From Bacillus sp. SM2101 (GTDB taxonomy: Bacteria > Bacillota > Bacilli > Bacillales > SM2101): a stretch of 64,000 nt of DNA. Shown piece by piece: positions 8,798 to 18,103 of the stretch; the first letter of the stretch is position 1; every line of letters begins with the position of its first letter. The notes under the pieces were generated by a model. It ran no database searches. It was not told where the DNA came from and worked only from the letters and a program-made list of their open reading frames with translations. The DNA is taken from NCBI RefSeq assembly GCF_018588585.1, contig NZ_JAEUFG010000007.1, positions 62,001 through 126,000 on the forward strand, read 5' to 3'. The translations under genes were made by a program, and so were the position numbers.

Positions 8798-9067
8798 ATG
8801 TCAGAACATCATAAACATCGCAAAAGTATAGTAAATCGGTTAGCCAGGATTGAAGGACATGTTCGTTCTGTGAAAGATATGGCTGCATCAGATAGAGATT
8901 GCGGTGATCTACTTATTCAAATAGCCGCTATTCGTTCAGCACTTGACAATTGTGGCAAACTGATACTAAAGGACCACCTTGAGGGCTGTGTAGTCGAAGC
9001 TGTCAAAGAAGGTGATGATCAAGTAATGGATAAATTAAACGACGCTATTGACAAATTTATACGTTAG
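8798..9067 (+). CDS. CsoR/RcnR/FrmR-family sensor repressor (DUF156)
   Basis: An 89-residue all-helical repressor. The candidate ligand set is Cys35, His60 and Cys64, which equals the X-Y-Z triad of copper sensors of the CsoR type. An extra Cys lies at 52 and a His-rich N-terminus (HHKH, residues 4-7) could add ligands. The presence of His60 argues against a CstR-type persulfide sensor. AGGTG precedes ATG 8798. The MATE gene starts 14 bp downstream, so the pair form an operon under the G-tract palindrome at 8754. This partner is unusual, since CsoR proteins normally control CopZA. The true inducer (Cu, Ni, formaldehyde or other) is open. Confidence 0.85.
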   Translation: MSEHHKHRKSIVNRLARIEGHVRSVKDMAASDRDCGDLLIQIAAIRSALDNCGKLILKDHLEGCVVEAVKEGDDQVMDKLNDAIDKFIR

Positions 9068-9081
9068 AGGAAGGTATATTA

Positions 9082-10458
9082 ATGGAGCATCAAATTGAAC
9101 AACAAAAGAATTCATCGGAAACAACAAAACATTTAATCATCACAATTTTAGCTCTAGCATTACCAGCAGTAATCGAGAATTTTTTTCAAACAATACTTGG
9201 ATTTGTAGATACGTTATTTGTTTCAAAGCTTGGTTTAATTGAAGTGTCTGCTGTCGGAGTTACGAACGCTATTTTGGCTATTTATTTTGCAGTATTTATG
9301 TCGTTAGGGGTTGCGACAAATGTTTACGTAGCAAAAAATATAGGAGCAAATAACAAGGAAAAAGCGAGTCAAATTGGCCAACAGGCCATTATTTTGGCGA
9401 CATTATTTGGTATTTTCTTTGGTGTTATATCGATATTCTTTGCTGAATCTCTATTACTCTTAATGGGTGTAGAACACGATGTGTTAAGCGCGGCAGTTAC
9501 ATATTTTCAAATTGTAGCCATCCCTTCAATTTTAATATCACTAATGTTTGTACTTAGTAGCATTATGCGAGGAACTGGTGATACTAAAACACCCATGAAA
9601 ATAAGTGTTACGATCAACCTATTAAATATATTACTAGATTATATTCTCATTTTTGGATTTTTCTTAATCCCTTCTTTCGGACTTGCGGGCGCTGCCTTTG
9701 CTACTGTCATTTCTAGGTTTATTGGTGTAATTGGCTTAACAATCTACTTAGCAAAATCGAACATTCTTGCATTTAAGAAAAAAAATTGGAAGATTAATAA
9801 AAAGTCCCAGCTACAATTAATTACATTAGGTGCCCCAGCTGCTGGAGAAAGACTTGTTATGAGAGTCGGCCAGGTGCTTTACTTTGGGATGATTGTTGCT
9901 CTTGGAACAAACACATTTGCAGCCCACCAAATTGCAGGAAATATTGAAATATTTTCTTATATGATTGGGTATGGATTTGCAACAGCAGCAACCACATTAG
10001 TCAGTCAAAAGCTTGGAGAAAAAGATTTTGCAGGAGCACAAAGGTATGGGAATTATTCGATTCTAATTGGCACGATTGCTATGACTATTTTTGGTCTACT
10101 ACTCTTCTTCTTTGGAGAATGGGCAGCATCATTTTTCACAACAGATACTAATGTTATTCAACAAATCACACTTGCATTGAAAATAGATGCATTTATTCAA
10201 CCGGTTCTTGCATTTGTTCTCATCCTAACAGGAATTTATCAAGGCGGAGAAAATACTAAATTTCCGATGTATACAACTGCAATCGGGATCTGGTTAATTA
10301 GAACACTAGGTGTTTATCTACTAGGATTATACTTTGGTTTTGGAATTGCGGGCATATGGATTGCAATTGGTTTAGATAACTTATTTAGAGCAATCTTTTT
10401 GTGGATACGATATAAAAATAATAATTGGATAAATAATATAACAAAGTTGGAAGCATAA
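9082..10458 (+). CDS. MATE-family multidrug/cation-coupled exporter
   Basis: A 458-residue polytopic protein with twelve predicted membrane helices in two homologous MatE halves. The first half begins ALPAVIENFFQTILGFVDTLFVSKLG and the second GAPAAGERLVMRVGQVLYFGM. The motif MRGTGDTKTPM in the first half and IYQGGENTKFPMY in the second are the conserved MATE loops. MATE proteins exchange H+ or Na+ for organic cations or other toxic compounds. The 14-bp gap to the CsoR-family gene implies co-transcription and metal- or electrophile-dependent induction. Confidence 0.9.
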   Translation: MEHQIEQQKNSSETTKHLIITILALALPAVIENFFQTILGFVDTLFVSKLGLIEVSAVGVTNAILAIYFAVFMSLGVATNVYVAKNIGANNKEKASQIGQQAIILATLFGIFFGVISIFFAESLLLLMGVEHDVLSAAVTYFQIVAIPSILISLMFVLSSIMRGTGDTKTPMKISVTINLLNILLDYILIFGFFLIPSFGLAGAAFATVISRFIGVIGLTIYLAKSNILAFKKKNWKINKKSQLQLITLGAPAAGERLVMRVGQVLYFGMIVALGTNTFAAHQIAGNIEIFSYMIGYGFATAATTLVSQKLGEKDFAGAQRYGNYSILIGTIAMTIFGLLLFFFGEWAASFFTTDTNVIQQITLALKIDAFIQPVLAFVLILTGIYQGGENTKFPMYTTAIGIWLIRTLGVYLLGLYFGFGIAGIWIAIGLDNLFRAIFLWIRYKNNNWINNITKLEA

Positions 10459-10510
10459 CTTTGTTAATTATAAAGAACTTTGTTCTTATTACATTTTCAA
10501 TTTTTTAAAA

Positions 10511-10673
10511 AAAACTCTATTCGAAAACTTTGCTACCATCGTTCCTATACTAGATTATATATACGTTTTTCAATCAAAAGTCATCGCTATATAGAAGAAA
10601 AGATGCCACGAAATGTTGGAGTATACATGTTTTGTGCTTAGTATAATAACTACAATACATGGGGAAAAAGTAC
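10511..10673 (+). repeat. MITE-like dispersed repeat, copy C (diverged)
   Basis: The left end reads CTCTATTCGAAAACTTTGCT. The conserved core AGAAGAAAAGATGCCACGAA is present, and a decayed right end ACTACAATACATGGGGAAAA follows. Orientation is as in the copy at 42057. Confidence 0.55.
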
Positions 10674-10691
10674 TTCATTCAGACATAAATT

Positions 10692-10738
10692 AAAAGGGAG
10701 TTATAAGATTTAGAATGTAATCTATAAGACTCCCTTTT
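10692..10738. terminator. Bidirectional terminator hairpin
   Basis: AAAAGGGAGT (10692-10701) pairs with ACTCCCTTTT (10729-10738), with further pairing inside (ATAAGATT/AATCTATA). It lies between the convergent MATE operon and the gene at 10853 and can serve both strands. Confidence 0.7.
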
Positions 10739-10852
10739 GTTATGCTCATTTATTTATCTACGTGTGTAAGTTTTATAAATTAACAAGGATGAAACTAATA
10801 ATTTAGAATATGGAAAAATCATTGAAGGTCCAACCACATTATAACCTATCTC

Positions 10853-11263
10853 TTATTGAATCATATAGTAAACAAGGTTTAGCACAACCGCAACAGTAAG
10901 TAAGGTAACTGCGACTGTTAACTGAATGCTGACTATTTCTTTTTTAAGAATATTTTTTTGCATTTTTTGCTGTTCTTGCTCTTTTATCGTATCAGGTTCA
11001 ACCTTGTAATCTACTAAGCTGTTAGCATGTTTTTCTTTCGAACGAAAATCTTTACCCGAACTCATCAAAAAAACAGGAGTGAACCAACGCTCCAATAAAT
11101 AAAAAATCGTGCAAAGCGTTAACATAAGTAATCCAAATATAAATGTGTAGTTTGTTAGAGTAAATATAAAACCTTTATCATTGACAAATAAGAAACTTAA
11201 CACGATACATAACAGTAATATAAAAATACTTAAGATGTATTTTGTATGTTTGTAAGAATACAC
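10853..11263 (-). CDS. Small membrane protein, DUF3899-like
   Basis: A 136-residue protein with three hydrophobic segments at about residues 8-27, 34-55 and 112-133. A charged linker (SKEKHANSLVDYKVEPDTIKEQEQQK) sits before the last segment. The arrangement of two N-terminal helices, a charged loop and a C-terminal helix resembles Bacillaceae DUF3899 proteins of unknown function. The family assignment is from memory of the pattern and is not certain. The ATG at 11263 is preceded by AAGAAAGGAAAG, an acceptable ribosome site. The gene is monocistronic. Confidence 0.6.
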   Translation of the reverse strand: MYSYKHTKYILSIFILLLCIVLSFLFVNDKGFIFTLTNYTFIFGLLMLTLCTIFYLLERWFTPVFLMSSGKDFRSKEKHANSLVDYKVEPDTIKEQEQQKMQKNILKKEIVSIQLTVAVTLLTVAVVLNLVYYMIQ

Positions 11264-11483
11264 AAAAATCTTTCCTTTCTTACAATGAGAAATGATCTAT
11301 CTGCATAGGTTGTTGTTATTAATTTCATATACAGCTCGCGTTTAGTTGCATATAATTTTCTAGAAAATCTCGTTTTGCAACATTAAATAACATAACTATT
11401 AAATGACAACAAGAGCTCATTAGTAAATATTGAACATAGATTATTATAGATTTAGATGTTCAACATAATGTATTTCTGACATG

Positions 11484-12452
11484 CTATTCATATAAATGAC
11501 AAGCAACAAAATGACCTTTTTTGACCTCCACCAGCTCAGGTTTTATTTCTTCGCATTCTTTTTTGACATAAGGACATCTTGTGCGAAAATGACAGCCACT
11601 AGGAGGGTTCATTGGACTTGGCACGTCTCCCTGCAGAACGATACGTTCCCTGCTTTGTTCAATATCTGGATCTGGAATAGGTATAGCTGAAAGTAGAGCC
11701 TGTGTATACGGATGAAGTGGATCCTCATACAATTCTACACTTTCTGCTACTTCAACTAGTTTACCGAGGTACATGACACCAATGCGATCAGATATATGTT
11801 TGACCATCGCTAAATCATGAGCGATGAATAAGTAAGTTAGCTTGTGCTTTTCCTGTAATTCTTGAAATAAATTAACAACCTGTGCTTGGATAGATACATC
11901 TAACGCTGATATTGGTTCATCTGCTATAATAAATCTCGGCTGAACTGCTAGTGCTCTAGCGATACCTATACGCTGGCGCTGTCCACCAGAAAATTCGTGT
12001 GGATACCTGTTTGCATGATTTTTATTTAAGCCAACCAATTCTAACAACTCGTATACTCGTGCAAGCTTTGCCTTTTTATTCTTTTTGTACATTTTTTGTG
12101 CATCCATTCCTTCAGCAATGATCTCAGTGACTGTTAACCTTGGATTTAATGATGCATATGGATCCTGAAAGATCATTTGGATATCACTGTGTAAGGCTCT
12201 TTTTCTTTTTTTATCCATTTTTGAGATGTCTTCACCATCAAATATAATTTCACCGCTTGTAGCTTCATATAACTGCAATATTGTTCTTCCTGTTGTTGAT
12301 TTTCCACAACCTGACTCTCCTACTAAACCAAAAGTTTCACCTTCATTTACTGTAAAAGATACGTCATTTACTGCTTTAAGCTTCTGGCCTCCTCCAACTT
12401 TAAACTCTTTGTGTAAATTCTTCACTTTTAGTAACGGCTTAACGTTTCCCAT
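11484..12452 (-). CDS. oppF: Oligopeptide ABC transporter ATP-binding protein OppF
   Basis: A 322-residue ATPase of the Opp/Dpp importer. It shows Walker A GESGCGKST, signature FSGGQRQR, Walker B FIIADEPISALD, and the C-terminal oligopeptide/dipeptide domain with four cysteines (CHFRTRCPYVKKEC then AC). Those cysteines bind an Fe-S cluster in structurally known members. It is the last gene of oppABCDF, and its start overlaps the oppD stop by one base. It works as a heterodimer with OppD to power peptide uptake. Confidence 0.93.
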   Translation of the reverse strand: MGNVKPLLKVKNLHKEFKVGGGQKLKAVNDVSFTVNEGETFGLVGESGCGKSTTGRTILQLYEATSGEIIFDGEDISKMDKKRKRALHSDIQMIFQDPYASLNPRLTVTEIIAEGMDAQKMYKKNKKAKLARVYELLELVGLNKNHANRYPHEFSGGQRQRIGIARALAVQPRFIIADEPISALDVSIQAQVVNLFQELQEKHKLTYLFIAHDLAMVKHISDRIGVMYLGKLVEVAESVELYEDPLHPYTQALLSAIPIPDPDIEQSRERIVLQGDVPSPMNPPSGCHFRTRCPYVKKECEEIKPELVEVKKGHFVACHLYE

Positions 12453-13468
12453 TATACATGTCCTCCTATCTGCATAGGCTGATGTATCGGAGGAACCGCT
12501 GGATCCTCAAGCCAACAAGCTACTTTATGAGTTGCTGATTTAGTAGTTTCATAAGGAAATTCTTCGGCACAAATATTCATAGCGTAATCACAGCGCTCTG
12601 CAAATGGACAGCCGTTAGGTGGGTTATTCAATGGTGGTGGTGTACCAGGAATTGATGTTAACCTTCCGTGTTCCCTCGAATCTAGACGGGGGACAGACTT
12701 TAACAATCCCCATGTATAAGGGTGCCTAGGGTTATAAAATATTTCTTCTAAAAAGCCTTGTTCAACAATCTTTCCTGCGTACATAATCATGACTCTCTGT
12801 GCAATATTAGCTACAACTCCTAGGTCATGTGTAATTAAAATAATGGATGTATCGATCTTTTTTTGTAAATCTTTCATTAAATCTATAATTTGAGCTTGTA
12901 TCGTTACATCAAGTGCAGTAGTGGGTTCATCTGCAATTAACAGCTTCGGGTTACAAGCTAATGCAATGGCAATCATGACACGTTGTCTCATTCCACCACT
13001 AAATTGATGTGCGTAATTATTTAATAGTTTTTCAGGGTTAGGAATACCTACTAAACTAAGCATTTGAATGGCTTTTTGTTTAGCAGCTTCCTTTGATAAC
13101 CCTTGATGCTTTATTAGGCCCTCGCTAATTTGTTTGCCAATCTTCATTGTTGGGTTTAACGAAGTCATCGGGTCTTGGAAAATCATTGATATTTCAGCGC
13201 CACGTACTTTTTGCAGTTCTTTATCGTTTAGTTTGGATATATCTTTTCCTTCGAATAGTATTTCACCTGATTTATAGCGCCCTGGAGGCATTGGGTTTAA
13301 CCCGACAATGGTTTGAGACGTAACACTTTTTCCAGAACCTGATTCTCCTACTAAGGCGATTACTTCTCCCTTCTTCACTTCAAAGCTTACTCCTCGTATT
13401 GCTTCAACTTCACCTTCAAATGTATCAAAAGAAAAGTATAAGTCTTTTACTTCTAATAGCTTTTTCAT
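12452..13468 (-). CDS. oppD: Oligopeptide ABC transporter ATP-binding protein OppD
   Basis: A 338-residue ATPase with Walker A GESGSGKS (41-48), signature FSGGMRQR and Walker [13 protein letters not shown]. The Opp-type C-terminus has a cysteine cluster ([14 protein letters not shown]). It pairs with OppF under the OppBC channel. The ATG follows a GGGGGG-rich ribosome site. A 91-bp gap separates it from oppC, the largest gap inside the BCDF part. No terminator is seen in the gap. Confidence 0.93.
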   Translation of the reverse strand: MKKLLEVKDLYFSFDTFEGEVEAIRGVSFEVKKGEVIALVGESGSGKSVTSQTIVGLNPMPPGRYKSGEILFEGKDISKLNDKELQKVRGAEISMIFQDPMTSLNPTMKIGKQISEGLIKHQGLSKEAAKQKAIQMLSLVGIPNPEKLLNNYAHQFSGGMRQRVMIAIALACNPKLLIADEPTTALDVTIQAQIIDLMKDLQKKIDTSIILITHDLGVVANIAQRVMIMYAGKIVEQGFLEEIFYNPRHPYTWGLLKSVPRLDSREHGRLTSIPGTPPPLNNPPNGCPFAERCDYAMNICAEEFPYETTKSATHKVACWLEDPAVPPIHQPMQIGGHV

Positions 13469-13559
13469 TAAGTCTATACCCCCCTAAGCTGAAAAAAATA
13501 GTTGATTATAAGGCTATTGATATTTAGTACATTGAATAAATTAACATGGAACATTTCTG

Positions 13560-14495
13560 TTATTTTCGAAGTCTTGGATCTACTGCATCACGTAAACCGT
13601 CTCCAAAAATACTGAACGAAAGAATAATCAAAGTAATAATCGTTGCTGGGAAAAATAACAAGTGTGGTTCTAAAAGAAGTAACTTTCTTCCATCATTGAC
13701 TAAAGAACCTAAAGACGCATCTGGTAATGGTACACCTAAACCAATAAAACTCAGTACAGCTTCAGCAAAAATAGCTGCCGGTATCGTAAAAGACATGTTT
13801 ACCATCATTGGACCTACCATATTAGGAATAAGATGTACACGTATGAGTTTCATAGGTTTTGTTCCTAAAGAACGTGCTGCTAATACGTATTCTCTACTTT
13901 TTAAGCTCATTACTTGACCACGGATGAGGCGGGCCATCCCGACCCAACCTGTAAGAGCAATTGCGATAATAATAGCTAATATTCCTCGGTCAATGACCAT
14001 TAATAGTAAAATTGTAAATATAATGTTAGGTATACTTACGATTATTTCTATAAAACGCATCATGATAAAATCAATTCTTCCTCCAAAGTAACCCGCAATA
14101 GCTCCATAAACAACGCCAAAAATAACATCTAATGTTGCTGCGACAACACCAATGAGTAGAGATATTTTTGCACCTTCCCACGTCCTGGTCCACATATCTC
14201 GACCTAATGTGTCTGTGCCAAACCAATAATCATTTTCCATCGTGGGTTCCATTTTAATACTGTCATAATTTTGGTAGTCTGCATCATGTTCATTCATATA
14301 TGGACCAGCAAACGCCATAAAAGTAATCACTATTAGGAAAAAAAATGAAATCATGGCTGGTTTATGCTTTTTTAAACGGCGCCAAACATCTTGAGAAAAA
14401 GACATACTTTTATACTGCTTATCATGATCAGCTTTATAGATACTCTTGTCTAAAGGCTGGAATCTCTTATCTTGAATCATAGGATCTGTATTCAT
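13560..14495 (-). CDS. oppC: Oligopeptide ABC transporter permease OppC
   Basis: A 311-residue permease with a long charged N-terminal tail of about 45 residues, typical of OppC, then six membrane helices. The EAA-loop is visible as EYVLAARSLGTKPMKLIRVHLIPN, which contacts the ATPases. The extracellular segment FGTDTLGRDMWTRTWEG is a hallmark of the OppC/DppC branch. It begins one base after the oppB stop, which implies translational coupling. Confidence 0.93.
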   Translation of the reverse strand: MNTDPMIQDKRFQPLDKSIYKADHDKQYKSMSFSQDVWRRLKKHKPAMISFFFLIVITFMAFAGPYMNEHDADYQNYDSIKMEPTMENDYWFGTDTLGRDMWTRTWEGAKISLLIGVVAATLDVIFGVVYGAIAGYFGGRIDFIMMRFIEIIVSIPNIIFTILLLMVIDRGILAIIIAIALTGWVGMARLIRGQVMSLKSREYVLAARSLGTKPMKLIRVHLIPNMVGPMMVNMSFTIPAAIFAEAVLSFIGLGVPLPDASLGSLVNDGRKLLLLEPHLLFFPATIITLIILSFSIFGDGLRDAVDPRLRK

Positions 14496-14496
14496 G

Positions 14497-15423
14497 CTAT
14501 TCAGTCCCCCCTATGATACGAATTCTTGGGTCAACAATAGAATACAATAGGTCCACAATAAATAGACTAATGATGTATAAAATCGCATAAAATAACGTCA
14601 AACCCATCGTTACTGTATAATCTCGTGTTATGACTGAAGTTACTAATTCCTTACCAATACCTGGGATGGCAAAGATTTCTTCAACGACTAACGAGCCTGT
14701 CATACTGAAAATGATTACAACTGGTAAGCTAGTGATGAGTGGAATCATCGCATTTCTTAAACCATGTCTCATAAGAACAAGAGGCTGAGACAACCCTTTA
14801 GATTTTGCAGTTTTTATATAGTCTTGTCCTAATACTTCGAGTAGCTCCGAACGCATCATCCTTGTGTAATATGCAAAACCTCCTAACGCAATTGCTAACG
14901 AAGGTAGTATCGTATGTTTATACGATTCAAATTGCGCAATAGGTAATAATTCTAGTTTCCCTGCAACTACATATTGGAGTAGTACTGCTGCTACAAAGCT
15001 TGGAATTGCGAATCCAAATACGGCAATACCGACAGCTAAATAATCTATTAATGTATTTCTCCATATCGCAGCAATAATGCCAAGTAATATTCCAAATGGG
15101 ATACTTAACGCAACTGCTTGCAACCCGATTGCCGCAGAAGGTCCAATTTTCTCTGCAATAATAGTCGTTACTTCTCTATTTTTTATTCTGTACGATACAC
15201 CAAAATCAAGTTGTACAACATTTGACAAATATATTGCATACTGTTCTGGTATCGGTTTGTCTAATCCGTACTTTGCTTTCATATTTTCTAACACTGCTGG
15301 TGGAATTTTGTCTTCTTCAAAAGGCGTTCCAGGAATTGCTTTCATAAAGAAAAATGATAACGTACATATTACCCATAAAGTTAAGATCATAAAACATAAA
15401 CGCCGGAGGAAAAACTTTAGCAT
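14497..15423 (-). CDS. oppB: Oligopeptide ABC transporter permease OppB
   Basis: A 308-residue permease with an N-terminal helix (FFLRRLCFMILTLWVICTLSF) followed by the periplasm-side segment MKAIPGTPF. Five further helices follow, with an EAA-loop at DYIKTAKSKGLSQPLVLMRHGLRN. This is the canonical OppB/DppB pattern. It is preceded by a 157-bp gap from oppA that contains a 13-bp perfect hairpin. It forms the channel with OppC. Confidence 0.93.
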   Translation of the reverse strand: MLKFFLRRLCFMILTLWVICTLSFFFMKAIPGTPFEEDKIPPAVLENMKAKYGLDKPIPEQYAIYLSNVVQLDFGVSYRIKNREVTTIIAEKIGPSAAIGLQAVALSIPFGILLGIIAAIWRNTLIDYLAVGIAVFGFAIPSFVAAVLLQYVVAGKLELLPIAQFESYKHTILPSLAIALGGFAYYTRMMRSELLEVLGQDYIKTAKSKGLSQPLVLMRHGLRNAMIPLITSLPVVIIFSMTGSLVVEEIFAIPGIGKELVTSVITRDYTVTMGLTLFYAILYIISLFIVDLLYSIVDPRIRIIGGTE

Positions 15424-15476
15424 ACTTATCCATCTCCTATCTTGGTGTGACTTGAAAAAAGAGTAGTCAAGTTAAA

Positions 15477-15507
15477 TCAAGGTATATGTACAAAACATAT
15501 ACCTTGA
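15477..15507 (-). terminator. Hairpin between oppA and oppB
   Basis: Perfect 13-bp arms TCAAGGTATATGT (15477-15489) and ACATATACCTTGA (15495-15507) enclose a 5-base loop. The T-tract after it on the minus strand is weak (TTTAACTTG). This fits a leaky attenuator or 3' stabiliser that lets the binding protein be made in excess over the transporter. Confidence 0.7.
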
Positions 15508-15580
15508 TTATTTTGAAATTCAAATTAGTACATACCTTTTGAGTTAAAGCAATAACAATAGAAGTTACGTTTGTGTTTTT

Positions 15581-17335
15581 TTACTTTTCTGTTACCGATG
15601 CCCATTTGTATGATGATCTTGGACCAACAGCATGAGTGACAATACCATCAACATATGTTCTTTCTAAACTATAATACCCATCATGTGATAGAGGAATATA
15701 TGCATAATCTGACACAACAATTCTTTCCAGTTCAGCGTATAAGTTAAATTTCTCTTTCATGTCATTCGTTGCTCTAACATCCTCAAGTACTTGATCGTAT
15801 TTCTCACTTACATATCCATTTTTGTTAAACGATCCTGTTGAAACAAATAAATCTAAATACGTACTTGGCTCATCATAATCTGCAGTCCATCCTGCTGCTA
15901 CTAAATTGTAATCTCTACTATCCATTAATGCTCTTCTTATTTTGGAGTCTGTTTGTTTAATCGTAAATGGGACACCGATTTCTCCCCATTTTTGTTGTAA
16001 GTACTGTCCTGTTTTTGCCCAATCATCACTTTGATAAACGATTAATTCAAATTCTGGAACATCTTCACCAATTTCAGCTTTTGCTTCTTCAATGAGTTGT
16101 TTAGCTCTATCAAAATCAAATTTTAGCAAATTAGAATTTTCTGTGAATTCAGAACGGAAATCTACACCTGATTGTGAACCAGCCATACCTGGAGGAATGA
16201 TACCACCTGCAGGAACCTGTGTTCCTCCCCATGCAACTTGACTCATTTCTGCACGATCAAAGCCAATTGCTAATGCTTCACGAAATTTTGCATTTCTTAA
16301 ATACTCACCTTGGAGACCTTCTGCTTCTTGGTTTAATACAAACCACCACGTATTCGCTCTTGTACGCAACGTTGCTTCATCACTATTTGCATATTGATCA
16401 ATATAATCACTAGGGAGAGCTACACCATCAATATCACCTTGCTCATACATTTGCATTCTTGTATTATCATCTGAGATCCATGGCATGTTGATTTTATCAA
16501 GTTGAACCGTATCCTTATCCCAATATTTTTCATTTTTCGCTAAAACAACTACTTCATCGTGGGACCACTCTTCTACTACAAAAGGACCTGCATAAAGCAT
16601 ATTACTTGCTTCAGTTCCATACACATCTACACCGCCAACTTCTTCAAAATACTGTTGTTGAATTGGTACTAACGATGGAAAAGCAAGTAACTCTAGAAAA
16701 GCTGGGCTTTCTCCATTCACTTTAATCTCTAGTGTTTTATCATCAAGTGCTTTGACACCTACAGCATCTTTCGCAGTTTGTATAGCTGTTTCAGCTTCAG
16801 CCTCGTTTTCTGGAATTTCCATATACACCAAATCCGCCGCTCCAGTAATTAATGTAATTTCAAACAAATACCCATATTCTGCGGCATTGCGTGGATCCAT
16901 CACAGTCTTCCAACCGAATTCAAAATCATAAGCCGTTACAGGCTCACCATTTGACCATGTTGCGTCTCTTAAATAGAATGTATAGGTATTATTTTCAAAA
17001 TCATGACTTTCTGCTAAGCCATATTCAAGAGTAGCACCATCTTGCCCTTTTCTCATTAACCCCTCTTGAATGTTATTTAAGAGAAGTAAATCTTGAGTAT
17101 AGGCACCATAGACAGGACTTAATGAAGTAGGTTCACTCATAATCGTGTTATAAACTTGTTCACTATTCGTGCTTTCAGCTTCCTTATTGTTATTATCGCT
17201 ACTACTTTCGTTACTTTTTTGAGATGATGAGTCGGATGTCTGTGAAGCTCCTTCACTATTGCAACCAGCAAGACCAAGTACGACTGCCAATACAACTGTT
17301 AACATAACCATTAACCAACTTGTTCTCTTTTTCAT
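15581..17335 (-). CDS. oppA: Oligopeptide-binding lipoprotein OppA
   Basis: A 584-residue extracellular solute-binding protein (SBP_bac_5). The N-terminal signal peptide ends in a lipobox LAGC with Cys at about residue 25, so the mature protein is a membrane-anchored lipoprotein. A Ser/Asn/Glu-rich linker follows. The family start motif EPTSLSPVYGAYTQDLLLLN and the ATWSNGEPVTAYDFEFGWK segment are clear. A strong AGAGGAGGGG ribosome site precedes the ATG. It is the first gene of oppABCDF, and no peptide selectivity can be read from sequence. Confidence 0.93.
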   Translation of the reverse strand: MKKRTSWLMVMLTVVLAVVLGLAGCNSEGASQTSDSSSQKSNESSSDNNNKEAESTNSEQVYNTIMSEPTSLSPVYGAYTQDLLLLNNIQEGLMRKGQDGATLEYGLAESHDFENNTYTFYLRDATWSNGEPVTAYDFEFGWKTVMDPRNAAEYGYLFEITLITGAADLVYMEIPENEAEAETAIQTAKDAVGVKALDDKTLEIKVNGESPAFLELLAFPSLVPIQQQYFEEVGGVDVYGTEASNMLYAGPFVVEEWSHDEVVVLAKNEKYWDKDTVQLDKINMPWISDDNTRMQMYEQGDIDGVALPSDYIDQYANSDEATLRTRANTWWFVLNQEAEGLQGEYLRNAKFREALAIGFDRAEMSQVAWGGTQVPAGGIIPPGMAGSQSGVDFRSEFTENSNLLKFDFDRAKQLIEEAKAEIGEDVPEFELIVYQSDDWAKTGQYLQQKWGEIGVPFTIKQTDSKIRRALMDSRDYNLVAAGWTADYDEPSTYLDLFVSTGSFNKNGYVSEKYDQVLEDVRATNDMKEKFNLYAELERIVVSDYAYIPLSHDGYYSLERTYVDGIVTHAVGPRSSYKWASVTEK

Positions 17336-18055
17336 AATTTCCCCTCCTCTTATTTTTGCGTGAGCCTTGAGTTACGGAAACATTACCGGTAACCTTTATT
17401 GCAATCTTCAGTGGATGCTGTCATAGAGTGATTACAATTATTCCACGCTCTTACATATGTATATTGCAAGATGTGTGCCAAGGTAAATTAAATGTGTATC
17501 AAAGTATTTGAAGTCAATGTACAAATTGGATATCGTGCTCATATAAAGATGTGTGATAAAAACAGGGATCTTTGTTGAAGGATAAATAATTTGTATTTAG
17601 TTATGGACGGTGATAAGAGCTTGTTAGTTATGTGTATATGTATCCATACACATTGTAAAAATATTTTAAATATTCAATGTTTTTATCTTCTATGTTGTAC
17701 ATATAGATTCTTCTGCTCTAGTGTTACACACTAACAAAATAAACAAGTATTTAAGTAGCGTTCTTGGCTTTTTTCTTATTTAGAATTCTTGTTATAATTA
17801 TAAAACTACTATCTACCTGTTTAAATTTTATTGAAAAGGAATTCAGCTTACGAAAAGTGCCTACAGCAATTTTTCTTCTTTTTGAAACCATGTTGGTATT
17901 TTTACGTAAATTGGACAGCATGAATTTGATAGGTTTACTAATCAAATGTTATATTGTGTTAGTTTTGTATGACATTCATTAATGTGTGCGACACCAGATT
18001 GAAACTGTTATTAAACACACCTACGGATGTTTTCATTAATAATTTTCAGTCATAT
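17336..18055. other. Long intergenic region upstream of oppA
   Basis: This holds the oppA leader and promoter region (minus strand). Two overlapping short frames on opposite strands at about 17750-17980 lack ribosome sites and look spurious. No dispersed-repeat copy was recognised. Confidence 0.5.
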
Positions 18056-18094
18056 AACAAAAGTAGTCTCAGGAAGGTGCTTTCCCAAGACTAC
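18056..18094 (-). terminator. Terminator of the ABC/two-component operon
   Basis: GTAGTCT (18063-18069) pairs with AGACTAC (18088-18094), with an inner GGAA/TTCC pairing. On the minus strand TTTTGTT follows. It lies just after the FtsX-type permease stop at 18104. Confidence 0.75.
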
Positions 18095-18103
18095 GTTTAT
18101 AAC

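Noticed and set aside
11429-11463. Inverted repeat TTGAACAT/ATGTTCAA after oppF
   Set aside because: The stem is only 8 bp with a loop of about 18 and no T-run, too weak to call a terminator.
17751-17982. Overlapping 64- and 72-residue frames on opposite strands
   Set aside because: Neither has a ribosome site or recognisable pattern; they are likely chance frames in the oppA upstream region.
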